A program made the translations under genes and the position numbers. 64,000 nucleotides of DNA from Areca catechu. Its lineage: Eukaryota > Streptophyta > Magnoliopsida > Arecales > Arecaceae. Positions within the stretch are counted from its first letter, which is position 1, and each line of letters opens with the position of its first letter. The stretch covers positions 146,776,041 through 146,840,040 of the forward strand of contig CM038053.1 in assembly GCA_021397845.1 (NCBI GenBank), in the 5' to 3' direction. Positions 53,554-64,000 of the stretch are shown here, one piece after another. The notes under the pieces were generated by a model. It had not been told where the DNA came from and searched no databases. It saw only the letters and a program-made list of their open reading frames with translations.

Positions 53554-54463
53554 GCCTATCGACTGGAGGAGGGACGAGGATGACATCCCAAAGTGACTCA
53601 AGACCCTGGATGGGAAGTCTCTATCCCGGCCCTGGAATGTACAAAACCTTCACAAATATTATCAATAAACAAGTTCCTAAATTTCCTTTGCAAATGTGCT
53701 CAACACTACTCTACTCGGAACGACTTGTTGCATCAACTGAACGACAACAGCCTAAGTGGCCCGATCTGAGAAATCGGTCAACTGCGCAAAGGAGAGTTTG
53801 ATATACTTACCTTATCGGTATGCCCGACGAGCACAATGGATGGCCTAGTCAGGCCACCAAAAGACAAAAGGCACAGGGATGGTTCTAGTGACCTACCCTA
53901 CGAGAAACCCGTAGACGTATCGGGGTGGGCCTAATCGGCCTACCTTATATAAAAAAAAAGAAAAAAAAGAGAGAAGGCGCAGGGATGATTTTCGTAACCG
54001 ATCCTATGGTAAACTTGAAGATGCGCCAGGGTGGGCTTGAACATCCTACCTTGATCATGACAAGAGTGCACAGGGACGGTGCAAACACCCTACCCTACGG
54101 TAAATCCGAAAACGTGCTTAAAAGGATCAATGTTGTCCTTCCTGTCACAACAAACATCTCTAGAGCGGTCCAGCCAACCTCACATCCTCCCCATATACCA
54201 CAAATGGTCCGAGAAATCTATGCTCTAGACATGACAAAATGCAACACATCGCAACAGACACATGGGAAGAGGTAAGAGAAAGATATTTAATTTCTTTCTT
54301 AATTTTTACATTAAAAAAAAAGAAAGAAAAGAAAAGAAAAAAGAAGGAAAAGAAACCCTCAAAGAGAGGACAAAAAAAAAAAGAGAAGGGTAGTAGTAGA
54401 AGGATTGCGAGAAATATTTCAATAACCTCCCGTCGGCTTTTTCCCGTACCGACATGGGGAGCT
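53554..54463. other. Element F region between gag and antisense ORF, with degenerate repeats
   Basis: Non-coding. At 53860-54125 three degenerate units of about 90-100 bp share GCACAGGGATGGT and CCTACCCTACGGTAAACCCG-like words. A purine run lies at 54310-54400. Tandem repeats in this part of Tat elements are known. Open frames here look like chance. Confidence 0.7.
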
Positions 54464-54934
54464 CTAGAGGGACGAAGAAGGGACCCCGGGATTCCCATCT
54501 GGACCAGAATCCGACCCCTCATCAGAGTCGGAATGAAACTCATGTACGGGAAAGGGAATAGAGGGCTTGATGTTGTCCAGGCCCTTCAAGTCATAAAACT
54601 TGAAGGCCTTCCCCTTGCACTCCCGGAACCCCTGATGGTAGGAGTCCAGAGCCACCTCGGTGACCTCCTCCCTGCAGATAGCCGATGCCTTGAAGTCTGA
54701 CATGGCATTCGCCGCCTCCTTCTTAGCCTCCACCTCCGTGACTGCCACCGCGACTTGGGCCCTGGCCTCCTTCAGTTGAGCCTCCAACATACGGACCTTC
54801 TTCTGTATATGGTCTATGAGAGGCTCATCATCATCGCCCAGTTTGAAGAACTCCAGACTCCTCTTTCTCATAAGGTCAACGGCCCTCCTCTTCGCTGCCC
54901 GACGAAGCTCAGAGGTGCTGAACCTCATTTTCAA
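54464..54934 (-). pseudogene. Antisense extra ORF of element F, C-terminal part
   Basis: A 156-residue minus-strand frame, 'MRKRSLEFFKLGDDDEPLID' then coiled coil 'KVRMLEAQLKEARAQVAVAV', a segment 'CREEVTEVALDSYHQGFREC' and an acidic tail. The 'YHQGF' segment parallels 'YGYQHGFNDG' in the frame at 55677-56576, so this may be a second, partial copy of the same C-terminal module. Start at 54934 is not firm. Antisense to gag of F. Confidence 0.55.
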
Positions 54935-55676
54935 CTGAAGGAAGAAGTCTGAGAGGATGGTGACCCTTGGTAGCAGAAGGCAAGGTCCTATTTATAGAAA
55001 ACCTGCACACATGACCGACTGCAGGGAAACGTGCTCCACGTCTTTTCCCAGCCGCATCAGAGAGCACCACATGTCCAAGTAATGCTTCAAGAACCAGAAG
55101 ACCCTCGAGGGTCATTCCCAAAACAACAACTACCGGTGCTTCGAATCTGGAGGAATTCCCATCATGCGGCGGCAACATTAATGGCTCCTTTTTTGAAAAA
55201 AGAGACCTGGCGGCATACAAGGTGCAAGAAATCATGACTGTACGAATATCGATACGCCGCGTGGACAACGAGAGTCACAATTAAACTTCCCTAATCACCA
55301 GTCAAGGGGGAGTTGATGCCTGTCTACCCCAACGGACAGGTTTAAATTATGAGAGGAAGGTAACACCGGCCTAATCAACCGTAGACGGTCTTCGACAACA
55401 GAGTTCTAACCTATCCTGAAGTTCATCTTCATCAACTACTAGTCAAATGGCCTTCGGCCACTACCGTTCAATCAAGCAGAAGAAGGGACAGTAAAGCTAC
55501 ATCTAAAAACACAACATAGCGTATGCAGAAGAAGAAAAAGCTACTTCAAAATTTGGAGAAGTTGTCATACAAAAGCCATTGACATTACAAAAAAGAAAAC
55601 ACATCTAAGGCCACTCGGATCATTCAACATCAACAGGAGGAGACCCAACATCACAGGATTGAAGCAACTTGTCAAC
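54935..55676. other. Non-coding region of element F
   Basis: Between the two antisense frames. No domain recognised. The short open frames on both strands are not supported by anything else. Confidence 0.6.
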
Positions 55677-56576
55677 CTATGCAGAAAGAATCTCATCGGC
55701 TTGGACTAGGATCGAAGAACCTTCACCTTGGACTCCACCAGCCTGAACCTCCTCCTGAACTAGGATCAGAGTTGGGGTCACCCCCAGATCTTCAACTGAG
55801 GCAAAGGCCTCTTCTCCCGGACATGGCGCTTCTTCGGCCTCTTCTGCGGCTTCAGCCTCCTCTTCGGCCTCCTCTTCATCTTCGACTATGTTGAAGGGAA
55901 GCATACCAAAAAGATCAAGGTGGGGGAAGGCCCCCTTTACCTTGGAAAGTCCATCATTGAAGCCATGCTGGTAGCCGTACAAGGATGCTTCATTCATTTC
56001 CACTTGGAATTGTGAAGACTTCCTGAAGTCCGCTACAGCATCATCCACCTGCTTTCTCAGGGACACGAACTCTTTCTTAGCTACTTCGGACTCTAAAACT
56101 TCCTCTTCGGCCCTCCTGGCAGCTTCCTCCATTGCCTTGGTCAAACTCTCTATCCTCTCTTCATTCTCCTTAACAGTTAGCTCCAAGGAGTCGACTCGCT
56201 TTCTGCTCTTCCTCCACCCTGCACCTTGCTCCGCTATTATCAGATGGGCACTTTTTAGTTCACTCTTCAGCTCATGAACCTCGTCGTTCACCCAGACAAG
56301 ATGGTTCTCCATAAACTGTCTCAACTCTTTGGCTACTTCTTTTGCAGCCCTGGCAATATGGAGATCCTCCTTGAGACCGTGGATGAGGCTGTCAACATTT
56401 CCCAGACCCTCCTCCATAAAGATAAGGTCATAGACCAACTGCATCAAAACTATGGAGTTATGGATCGAACAATTCTCAGGGCAAAGGAGACGGCAAGGAC
56501 CATACCTGTTGCAGGGCGGAAAAAGCAGAATCGGACACACTGGGAAGGTTCTGATTTCGGAGAACTGCCAAGTCAT
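55677..56576 (-). pseudogene. Antisense extra ORF of element F, coiled-coil part
   Basis: A 299-residue minus frame. The first 45 residues are probably read-through of another frame. From 'LVYDLIFMEEGLGNVDSLIH' onward it is a long heptad-like coiled coil ('EVHELKSELKSAHLIIAEQG', 'VKENEERIESLTKAMEEAAR'), followed by 'NEASLYGYQHGFNDGLSKVK' and an Asp/Glu/Ala-rich acidic tail. This is the usual C-terminal half of the plant Transposase_28-type protein found antisense in Tat elements. Ends at a TAG before 55677. Confidence 0.7.
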
Positions 56577-57051
56577 GAGGCAATAATGTGCTCTTTAGCG
56601 CCTGCCTGGCTATGGCAGGGACTAGTAGTCCCCCAGTAGATGAAAGCTCCGAAGAATTTGCCGAACGGCTTCCAGCTGTGGAAGCCCCACGAGTGAACTC
56701 TCCCTCGACTTGCCATGCTTTGCCCCTATCAACCATAGGGGGGCAAGGCGATGGCACATTCACCGCCTGAGGCAGACTCCCCATTGTGCGAACCAGGGAG
56801 GTAACCACCGGTGGAATTTTGACTGGACAAGATCCTGACGGGGCCCCTTCTGTGGGTACCACATCTTTCCCTGAGGTTTCCAGGGAAGATGAGGTGCTCC
56901 GATCCCCCTCAGGACCATCTCTTCGGGCCTTCTTCCGAATTGCCGACCTTGTGAGAGGGGCTTGAGCTACCATCTTCTCAGAAGTCTGATGGAGCTAGCC
57001 ACACCAGGCTTCATTCCACCACCTACAAGCAGAAGAGTTTCTTTAAGTCGA
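56577..57051 (-). pseudogene. Linker part of the antisense extra ORF, element F
   Basis: Minus frame at 56973-56476, low-complexity Ser/Pro/Arg-rich ('MVAQAPLTRSAIRKKARRDG'), overlapping the next frame. In this family a disordered linker joins the N-terminal domain to the coiled coil, so it fits. No motif of its own. Confidence 0.5.
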
Positions 57052-57706
57052 CTAAGTTACAACAAAACTGGGAGAAAGGGGGGTAGAAATCTCTGCCACT
57101 ATATCTAATATGGAGAACTTGTTGATCCCCACAAGATAGAGATTTCTCTCCTCCAATAATTCATGGATAGGGGCGACTTCTGAATTAATTAGAAGATCAT
57201 AATCCAACTGGTCAGCCACCAAGACCTTCTTTCGATCATTTGCGTTAAACGAGGCTTCTTCCAAACAGTGTCAAAGCCCCATGGATCAATGGATAGTACA
57301 AACACAAAAACAGGTTTCCACCCATGGATGGCGCTGGGCATGTCCTTGATGACTTTATGGCCCGGTGGGGGCCGATCACCCACCATCCGTTGCTATGAAA
57401 ATCCTTCTTGAGTACAAAAAGGGCAGTGAATAAGTTGGTCCTAGGTTCTATGATTGCGATGCAGCACAGGACCAGAAACCCGCAGATATTTCGGATGCTG
57501 TTTGGGGTCAACTACGCCGGCACCACTTGGTACAGACAAAAGATTTTGATGAAGAAAGGGTGCAGGGAAAATCGAAGGCCAGCCTTTAGATGATCCTTGT
57601 ACATGGCTAAGCACCCGGAGGGAGGTTTGTTCACCCATTCACCAAAAGCAGGGAGGATGAAAGGGATCCTCTCGGGAACACGATAGCTTTTCCAAAGAAG
57701 GGACAT
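57052..57706 (-). pseudogene. Transposase_28-like (PF04195) N-terminal domain, antisense in element F
   Basis: Minus frame from 57706: 'YRVPERIPFILPAFGEWVNK', 'PPSGCLAMYKDHLKAGLRF', then 'SLHPFFIKIFCLY'. A single TAG (57512) is followed by 'LTPNSIRNICGFLVLC'. A frameshift near 57300 continues in 'DPWGFDTVWKKPRL'. This order matches the 'putative gypsy type transposon' family as I recall it. Function unknown. With the coiled-coil frames it forms one antisense gene of about 3.2 kb reading away from the 3' LTR. A promoter would lie near 57750-58350; none recognised. Confidence 0.75.
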
Positions 57707-58340
57707 CTTCCCCTGAGAAACTGAGCTATAGAGACCGACTCCGAACCTACTATGTCACTAGCCCCTAAGGGCCCAACTTGACCCCCCTGACTTTTTATTA
57801 TTTCTTTGATGATAAAAGAATGATACGAAAAGGTAGAAGGAAGATTCTACCTGCAGAATAGACTGGTAGACAAAAATAGGGAGGGCTGAGAAAAAAATGA
57901 GATGAGATCGAAGAAGCTTCTTTAGCCGGACCTTCTCTCTTTCCAAAAGGAAACCAGGGGCCTCTGATTTCCCACCAGGTTGATTTGACAAAGGGTTACC
58001 TAGAGAAGTAACCCATCTTGAACCAGCGACTGGGATGAAGCAAGTCCATCATCTAACGGGCAGGGATAAGCTGCCACAACCACCCAAATCTCAACTGAAA
58101 GATTGGCTGAACCACAACGCAATAGGAAAGGAAGAGATGGCTCCAGGGCTGCTCACTCTTTTCTTCCCCCGTAACCAGGGAGTGACAGCTGTCCACCACC
58201 TGATTCCCAAATCAACCGGGGTCATGATGGGCAACCCAATCAGAGATCTCATGGTCATCCACTAAACTATCTTTCAGGAGGAAAATGACAAAGCATTGGT
58301 ACTCTCACTTCTCGAGGCAAACCTTCGCTTTGAAAATTGA

Positions 58341-58354
58341 GAGTAGGGGGCAAT
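58341..58354 (+). other. Polypurine tract, element F
   Basis: GAGTAGGGGGCAAT directly before the 3' LTR. Confidence 0.85.
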
Positions 58355-59187
58355 TGTTGGGGAATCCCGGTCTAAGTACAAACTAAACACCTGTTCGGCT
58401 GATCGAAGACCTTTCCTCTGAGCCAGCGACTTTGAACCTAGAATGATCAGGCCGACCACGAGCAACCTAAGGCTCTACACTGGCCTACGACACCTAGAGG
58501 AAAAATCTTCGGATTACGTCTTTGACCTTAACCGAAGACCAGGATCCATGCCGACTTTCGAAGATATACTTTTCGGTTCCTGTCGAAGACACGATCTCTG
58601 GCCCTTGGTAAACACCAAGTCCTCGACTCATGCAGAAGACAGGATCTTTGATCGAGGAGATCCGAAAATAGGGAAGTTCTCGGTTCAATTACAAAAATAT
58701 CCCTTAACTGGGGAAATCTGAGGATGGGTCCACGATCCATCCCAGATAGGCAACAGTAATCAATGGTTAATATCGACTATCTCCATGCCACGATCATGGC
58801 ATGCAACTCTAGCTGCCTTGCCTCTAGTCTAGTCAAAACCGCTCAATGACAACCCATAATTGCCAATCATGGGGAGAAATTAACTCCCCGTGATTGCTGG
58901 GAGAAGAATGGATCTACAGGCCGGGCGCCCTCTTATAAATGGCAGTAAGAAGAAATGCTCGAGAAAGGTATGCATACATAGATACACGCATACTCTAAAT
59001 CCAAAGAGCTTTCCCTCTGCTTCTCGAGAATCTTTTCCATTCTATGGCTGGGATCCATCTCTATCCTTGGCATCGAAGTGTTCCCTGCCAGAACGACTCT
59101 GACAAGGGACCTGTTTTATAGGTGAACCAGGGAGCGGTCCTGTGGTGAAGCAGCTCCGACTGGCTGGTACAAGGACTCATGCCAACA
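58355..59187 (+). repeat. Element F 3' LTR
   Basis: 833 bp, visibly more diverged from its partner than the E or D pairs, as expected for an older host of E. Followed by TSD CATGT. Confidence 0.95.
58934..58940 (+). promoter_or_regulatory. Putative TATA box, element F 3' LTR
   Basis: TATAAAT, counterpart of 41617. Confidence 0.5.
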
Positions 59188-59192
59188 CATGT

Positions 59193-59660
59193 CTTTCAAT
59201 TATCTCATGAACGAGATGAAAGCATCTTAGGATATACTTAGATTTTTTATCAGACCTTAGTCCTTAGCTTGAGCAATAGCTCCAGTGTTATCACAGTAAA
59301 GTGGCACTAGCTATTATATTATAGGAATTACACACAATTCTGAGATGAACTTTTACATCCAGATATCTTCCTTAGCGGCTTTACTAGTAGCATGTGTTCT
59401 GCCTCAGTAACTGGGTCAGTTACAGTTTGCTGCTTGGTACATTTTCAACCCACTACATCTCCAAATAGAGTAAAGACATACCTTGATATGGATTTACTAT
59501 CATCTAGATCTGATTGAAAACTGGAGTTAGTATAGCCTTCTAGTTTTTAAATCTGATCCTCCATATATTAGAACAACATCTTTAGACCTTCTAAGGTATT
59601 TAAGAATGTTTTTCATAGCTTTCTAATGATCCTCCCCTGGATCAGCTTGTTTGCTATTAT
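59193..59660 (-). pseudogene. copia RNase H, element G, part 2
   Basis: Minus strand, decayed: 'VPLYCDNTGAIAQAKD' (about 59240-59310), 'AAKEDIWM', 'MKNILKYLRRSKDV' (about 59575-59620) and 'QADPGEDH' (about 59630-59650). Same domain as the RNase H of E and H, with many stops. Ends at the LTR of K. Confidence 0.88.
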
Positions 59661-60640
59661 TGGGAATTATGTCCCAAAGCCAATCATTTGGCTGTAGACG
59701 GTCATGCTATTTTGTAATTGTATATAAATTTTTAATAAATAAAAGTTATTCTTTTGGCTGTTCATCACATGTACATTTTTTCTGAAAAGAACTCTTGTGT
59801 GATGAAGTCCTTAGAACTATATTATATTTGATATAGAGATGATATATCAAGTAGTTCTTAAACTAGTTCACAATCAAAGGATACATTGTTATAGGATCAT
59901 GATGCATCATGTATAAGTTGTTGTATCTTGCATTTGTTGGTTGTCCTCTTGACCAGGCAGTGTGGTGATACTGATGTGACATACAAGTGAAATATGTGAC
60001 ATCTTACTGAACGTGACCATCTACGAAGCTTCCTTTTGACAAAGGGTTGCTCGCGAAGGGATATTGGTATATATATCCCTTAGACCTAAGGTCACCATGG
60101 TAGCTTGCAAGCAACTCACTATACTTTGGTGTCGGACTACCTGGATTTCTAATCCAGTGATGAAAGATTTCTGAGTACAATTAAGTACTTATGGAGCAGT
60201 GGTGGATCAAGATAGAATTGACCCCTCCAAATAGTTTGGAGTGAATTAATCGCTGTGTCTCAATTTAACAAAACCTTGGCTAGGGTAGTTCTTATGAGGA
60301 GTCACAGAACTTGTAAGGTTGAGACACAATCTAGATGTACCGGGTTAGGGATGGCAGTCAAATCCAAGATCATCTTGAGCATTTTGAGGTCAAAGATGAT
60401 TATGCAATAACCATATGCCAGAGGTTCTAGAAAATTGTTTTGCAATCTTCGACCTATCAGGACATCGAGTATCATTACTAGATGAGGACTTTGACTAGAA
60501 CTAGAAGTGATCCAGTGCTACCAGCTTAGTATTTGAACCTATGGGGTCACACACTATAGGGGTTTCTATCTGATCTAAAGGCTGATCGATGATTGAGAAT
60601 CGTTTACCATCACTAGAGGTCAATGTGATTGACCATGTTC

Positions 60641-60689
60641 TAAGTGTCAACACTTCCAAGTATCGACACTTGCAAGTGTCGACACTTGG
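60641..60689. repeat. GTGTCGACAC palindromes in the K LTR
   Basis: Three adjacent copies (AAGTGTCAACACTT, AAGTATCGACACTTG, CAAGTGTCGACACTTG), the same word as in the SIRE LTRs. Confidence 0.9.
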
Positions 60690-60899
60690 CTATGACGAGC
60701 AAAAATTTTGGAAATATTTATGGGAATGTTTTAACTTCGAATTTTGAATTTGAATTTCAAAATTTGGTTGGTTTTGGCTCCAAGCTTTCATGGAATGATG
60801 GTCATTCTTGCCATTTAAGCTTGGAAACTATTTGGTATAGCCCTCAACCTTCTCCCCCAATCATTCCTCCTTCCTCATTCTCCCTCTCATGGCTGCCTC

Positions 60900-60907
60900 T
60901 TTAAATA
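60900..60907 (+). promoter_or_regulatory. Putative TATA box, element K LTR
   Basis: TTTAAATA followed by AGGG, downstream of the palindromes. Confidence 0.45.
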
Positions 60908-61447
60908 AGGGTTGTTTTAGGACTGCCAAGTGGGATGAAAACCATTTTCCTGTTGAAGAGTTTTCTTGATACTGAGATTTTGAGAGGGAAGAGAAAAGGG
61001 GCTTGTGAGGACTAGGGTATTGGGAGTGTGAATACCTAGTACTCAAGCTAAGTCTTCGAAAGAGAGCTAGTTAGGAAGGGTTCCACCTCTCCTCGTCATC
61101 TTCCGAGATGAAGAAGATCGACCTAAAGGATCCCAAGCAGCTAGCACTTTGAAGGAGTTGAACAGAGTCAAGCCTCGGTGAGAACTACCTGTAGAGGCCA
61201 GACATGTGTATGGCTCGAGGACTTTTCTACAACATTATTCTAAGGTATAACGGTAAGGTATCTTTATATCTTTGGTTCTTTTTCTGTTTATGATGTTTAT
61301 TGCATGCTACATTATCATACTAGGTCCTATTGCAGGCAATTTGGTAGATCGCTTTGATCGATCTACCAAGTCTTCTGCTAATTTTCTTTAAAATAGTTTT
61401 AAAATATCTTTCTGCCATGCATGCTCGCTTGCATTTTTCATCTTTAA

Positions 61448-61463
61448 TGGTATCAGAGCCAGG
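61448..61463 (+). other. Primer binding site, element K
   Basis: TGGTATCAGAGCCAGG, initiator-Met type. Confidence 0.88.
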
Positions 61464-61850
61464 TTGTTCGTAGTATAATAATGCTTGCATGCTTTAACAT
61501 CATAGTTTTCTCTTTCAAAGTACTTAGATTGAGTACGTCACCATGGCCATCCGGTCATAGGAGAGAAGTAGGGCTGCAAGACCCTCTCTTCCCATTCAAT
61601 GGGGTCTCCTATGGTGTGTAGTGGTGCTGCCTATGATTTGACTCATGAAGAAGAAAGGTAAAGAGAATATAGACTAAAAGTGTTTTAATCAAATATGGAT
61701 TGTTATAATCATAAAAAAATTTAGATGAGATCTAAGAGTTTTGTTTTGATCAGCTTTGATTAAAAGTTTGGAGAAACTTTGGATTTGAAATCATTATTTT
61801 TTGCCCTGTGACAGGCCTTGAGTTGACCCTTGAGTTGACTCATGAAGGCT

Positions 61851-62040
61851 GAAGTGTCGACACTTGACCAAGAAGTGTCGACACTTAGGCTCGTGAGTCG
61901 ACACTTTGCCTTGAAGGTGTCGACTGATGAGCATGTGCCAGAAAACATGGCATTCTAATTTCTTTCCGTCTTAGGCCATGAGTCGACCCAAGTGTCGACC
62001 CCTAGTGTCGACACTTGTCCCTAGTGAGTAGACACTTGAC
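61851..62040. repeat. GTGTCGACAC palindromes in the K leader
   Basis: About eight exact or decayed copies, including two complete AAGTGTCGACACTT words at the start and one at about 62003. Confidence 0.88.
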
Positions 62041-63214
62041 ATGAGAAAGCTAAAAAATAGTGAATTCAAATTTTGATTCATTATAAATTTTTTTTACATT
62101 ACTAATTGAAATTGTTTCGATTCATTAAGGCTATTGAACTTAATTAAGAATTAAGTTACCTTGAATGACAAAGAACTCTAGGAATATGATTCAAAGATTT
62201 TAAGTCATTTCAATAAGCCTTAAGGGTCATGGGTTTGCTTCTATTTGGTCCTTATTTAGGTTAGACCTAAGTTTAGATGCATTGGACTAAATAGAGAACT
62301 AATCTAATCAAATGTTGAGTTAGGATTTCTTTTCTATAGATCTCTCTAATAGTTAGATTAATTAGTCCATAGATCTAAATGGACCTAATTTGTGGCTCAG
62401 TGATCAACCCGAGTCTGTAGGCTAGTCTAATCAAGTTTGATGGACCAATTGGTATCCAAGGTAAGTTTGGCAATTTGATCTTGGTTCTTTGGGGCTTCCT
62501 CTTACCTGGCCAACTCGGTTGGTGTCTAAAGCAAGATGGTTAATGGCGGAACCTAACCCATGATCTCACTTACCTGACTAATGTGGTCGATCAGAATTGA
62601 TTGGATAGCTCATTGACTCGTGTTAACCCATGTCACCCAAGGTTAATCAGTCTTGACTAATTTTAGATGCCCATGGATAATTTGTTATGTGTAACCCTCC
62701 TTACTAACTGATATGGTCAGAGGGAGGTTGATCCATCTCTTCACATCTCTTCTTTTATCACATTAAAATTAAACCCTCTAAATTATTAGGTCCATAAAAA
62801 AATAAAGTTATGGGGATAACTATGTCCTAGCATCTCATTAAGTGGGATGGTAATGGGTCCAATAGTTGGGTATTCATTGACAGATCCAAAGATCGGGTGT
62901 TTATCAGGCTATTGGAATTGCTGTTCCTAATATGATGGCTCGGTGTGACTCTCTTAATGGTGGTCAGATGGGCCGGCCAAAGTCGGGCTTAACTATTCGT
63001 TAGTTAGAAGCATTGAATTTTGTTATGTTAATAGTTGGATCTAACCGGGACCTTCAATAGGAGGCCCAAAGGTCGATTAGAGTTCACCTCGGGGCAAAAC
63101 CTTAATACTAGAGGTTACTTGGAGAAGTAATCTGTTGAAGAACCTACCTTTAGACACGCATGGGTGGGCCGGCTAAAGTCAGGCTTATGTATTGTCTATT
63201 GGACTCTAATACCC

Positions 63215-64000
63215 TGATGCGGGACAAAGGGGGGGCTAGCTAGGAGGATCGTTGGAGAGCTGAGAAGTCTCCTATGATTAGGGTCAAAAAGGTGGAAAAA
63301 AAAGATATGGGGGGCAAGAAAGATGGATACTCTATGGTCTTGGGACTTACCTTCACAGAGAGACGTCGCACCTCTAGGGCATCCCACCCACCCCACTACA
63401 TGTAGTCTAGGGCATCCCACCCATCTCACTACATGCGAAGCCTAGGGTGTCCCACCCAAATTGCTACCTGTGGCCATGAAGGAGAAGCTCCAAGATCATA
63501 GAGGGGACTCAGCTGGGGAGAAGATAACTAGGGCCTCACATCCCTCGACGCTCGAAAGCGAAGGAAGTGGGGTCTCACACCCCTCGACACCAGCAGGTGA
63601 AGGAAAGACAGGCCTCATGCCCAGGCAGAACCAAGAACTCTTTTCAAAAATTCATATTCATCATCATTATTATTCAAGAGAGGGGATGCCTTTATATAGG
63701 CTTACAAAACTTGGGACCCAAGAAAAAAAAACAAGGCATGCAACCCAAAAAAAGGTAACATCCCAAACCTGCTTTGTTTGCAGCCCGAAAATATGGTAGA
63801 AAATTAAACACAACCCTCCTCGTATGGTGGAAAATAAAACTAATCCTAATCTAAAACTAATTTATATAAAACTTCCTAACTTTTCCATACATCTAGATTT
63901 ATAATAAATAAAATAAAATCCAAATTCATCAAGATCCATGCCGAGTTGCTCTGCAATATGTGCAGGCTAGATGATTGTGCAGAAACTTATTGCTCTAAAA
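63215..64000 (-). repeat. M: LTR of the L family, partial
   Basis: Starts TGATGCGGGACAAAGG and shares with L the CTTGGGACT..ACCTCTA block, the CTCACACCCCTCGAC block and the TATA region. Minus orientation by TATA. Runs off the window, so a solo LTR and a full element cannot be told apart. Its open frames are not genes. Confidence 0.75.
63692..63697 (-). promoter_or_regulatory. Putative TATA box, LTR M
   Basis: TATATA within a minus-strand CCTATATAAAGG context. Confidence 0.45.

Larger units (their letters stand above)
41038..59187 (+). mobile_element. Element F: Tat/Retand-like Ty3/gypsy element, pol deleted
   Basis: LTRs 41038-41871 (834 bp) and 58355-59187 (833 bp). Perfect TSD CATGT at 41033-41037 and 59188-59192. 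Inside, after removing E (43289-53348), about 6.4 kb contains gag on the plus strand, a tandem-repeat region and a long antisense ORF with a Transposase_28-like N-terminus. No protease, RT or integrase is visible. An antisense extra ORF near the 3' LTR is a known trait of Tat-lineage elements. Confidence 0.93.
28539..59660 (-). mobile_element. Element G: base-layer Ty1/copia element, split many times
   Basis: Minus-strand copia of the H family and the oldest layer of the stack. Its 3' LTR survives as 28539-29694, 36708-37332 and 40574-40895. PPT and RNase H follow at 40896-41037, and more RNase H/RT lies at 59193-59660. D, I' and F interrupt it, each with a perfect TSD. The low end is cut by H, the high end by K. 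Removing the inserts rejoins homologous LTR and RNase H sequence without gaps. Confidence 0.9.
59661..61440 (+). repeat. Element K 5' LTR
   Basis: 1780 bp, TGGGAATTATG to CATTTTTCA. No second LTR is available to confirm the right edge, which could lie up to 7 bp further on. Contains three palindromes (60641-60689) about 210-260 bp upstream of TTTAAATA. Confidence 0.75.
61441..63214 (+). other. Element K leader
   Basis: No gene seen. Palindromes at 61851-62040. A leader hairpin lies at 62510-62522: CCAAC/GTTGG, flanked by CCTGG and TGTCTA. Confidence 0.65.
59661..64000 (+). mobile_element. Element K: 5' LTR and leader of a retroelement, truncated by the window
   Basis: LTR 59661-61440, PBS TGGTATCAGAGCCAGG at 61448, and a leader of at least 1.75 kb without coding sequence, interrupted by LTR M at about 63215. 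LTR start (TGGGAATTATGTCCC) resembles that of E (GGATTATGCCC), so it is probably copia. No gag or pol is in the window, so the class is unproven. Confidence 0.75.

Noticed and set aside
54239..54700. 153-residue plus-strand Lys/Arg-rich frame
   Set aside because: It comes from a purine run (54310-54400) and is antisense to the better supported frame at 54464-54934.

Overview
The window is nuclear DNA of a flowering plant with a large, repeat-rich genome. The evidence is wall-to-wall LTR retrotransposons of plant-specific lineages: SIRE-type and Tork/Angela-like Ty1/copia, chromodomain-bearing Ty3/gypsy, and Tat/Retand-like Ty3/gypsy with an antisense extra ORF. PBSs match initiator-Met tRNA. 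I cannot name the species. I found no host gene, tRNA, rRNA or CRISPR array, and every coding stretch is a decayed or truncated retroelement gene.

Layout. Letters are labels used throughout. Base layer G (minus copia, LTR from 28539, internal sequence to 59660) has been split repeatedly. Its LTR is cut at 28538 by H (plus, same family). It is also cut by D (29695-36702, minus chromovirus, TSD GTATT) and by the solo LTR I' (37333-40568, TSD CCAAC), which itself holds solo LTR L (37991-39363, TSD GGAAT). G's RNase H region is cut by F (41038-59187, plus, Tat-like, TSD CATGT), whose gag is cut by E (43289-53348, plus copia, TSD GATTC). G ends at 59660 against K (59661-, 5' LTR and leader), which is interrupted at about 63215 by LTR M. 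On the left, H is interrupted by I (to 25195, plus, Tat-like 3' part). I is interrupted by a SIRE-type copia (1-21959, minus), whose central LTR contains C (5703-11640, plus, non-autonomous chromovirus, TSD CTTGT).

The SIRE block is LTR(20532-21959)-internal B(12578-20531)-LTR(5150-12577, split by C)-internal A(1-5149). Two polyproteins share one LTR, as expected from recombination between LTRs. B carries an extra 3' ORF (putative plant transposon protein domain) in the env-like position.

No element is intact. C and D have lost RT, RNase H and the integrase core but keep LTRs, PBS, PPT, gag and chromodomain, so they look like trans-mobilised derivatives. E is the most complete copia and has only scattered stops and frameshifts.

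The most unusual signals are non-coding. (1) The E leader holds four hairpins with an almost invariant 20-nt apex on lower stems that differ in sequence but remain paired (46492-46812). (2) A second hairpin type is shared by the leaders of four elements of different families (C, D, E, K). (3) Arrays of the palindrome CAAGTGTCGACACTTG lie upstream of the TATA-like box in the LTRs of both the SIRE element and K. Percent identities and ages were not computed; comparisons are by eye.
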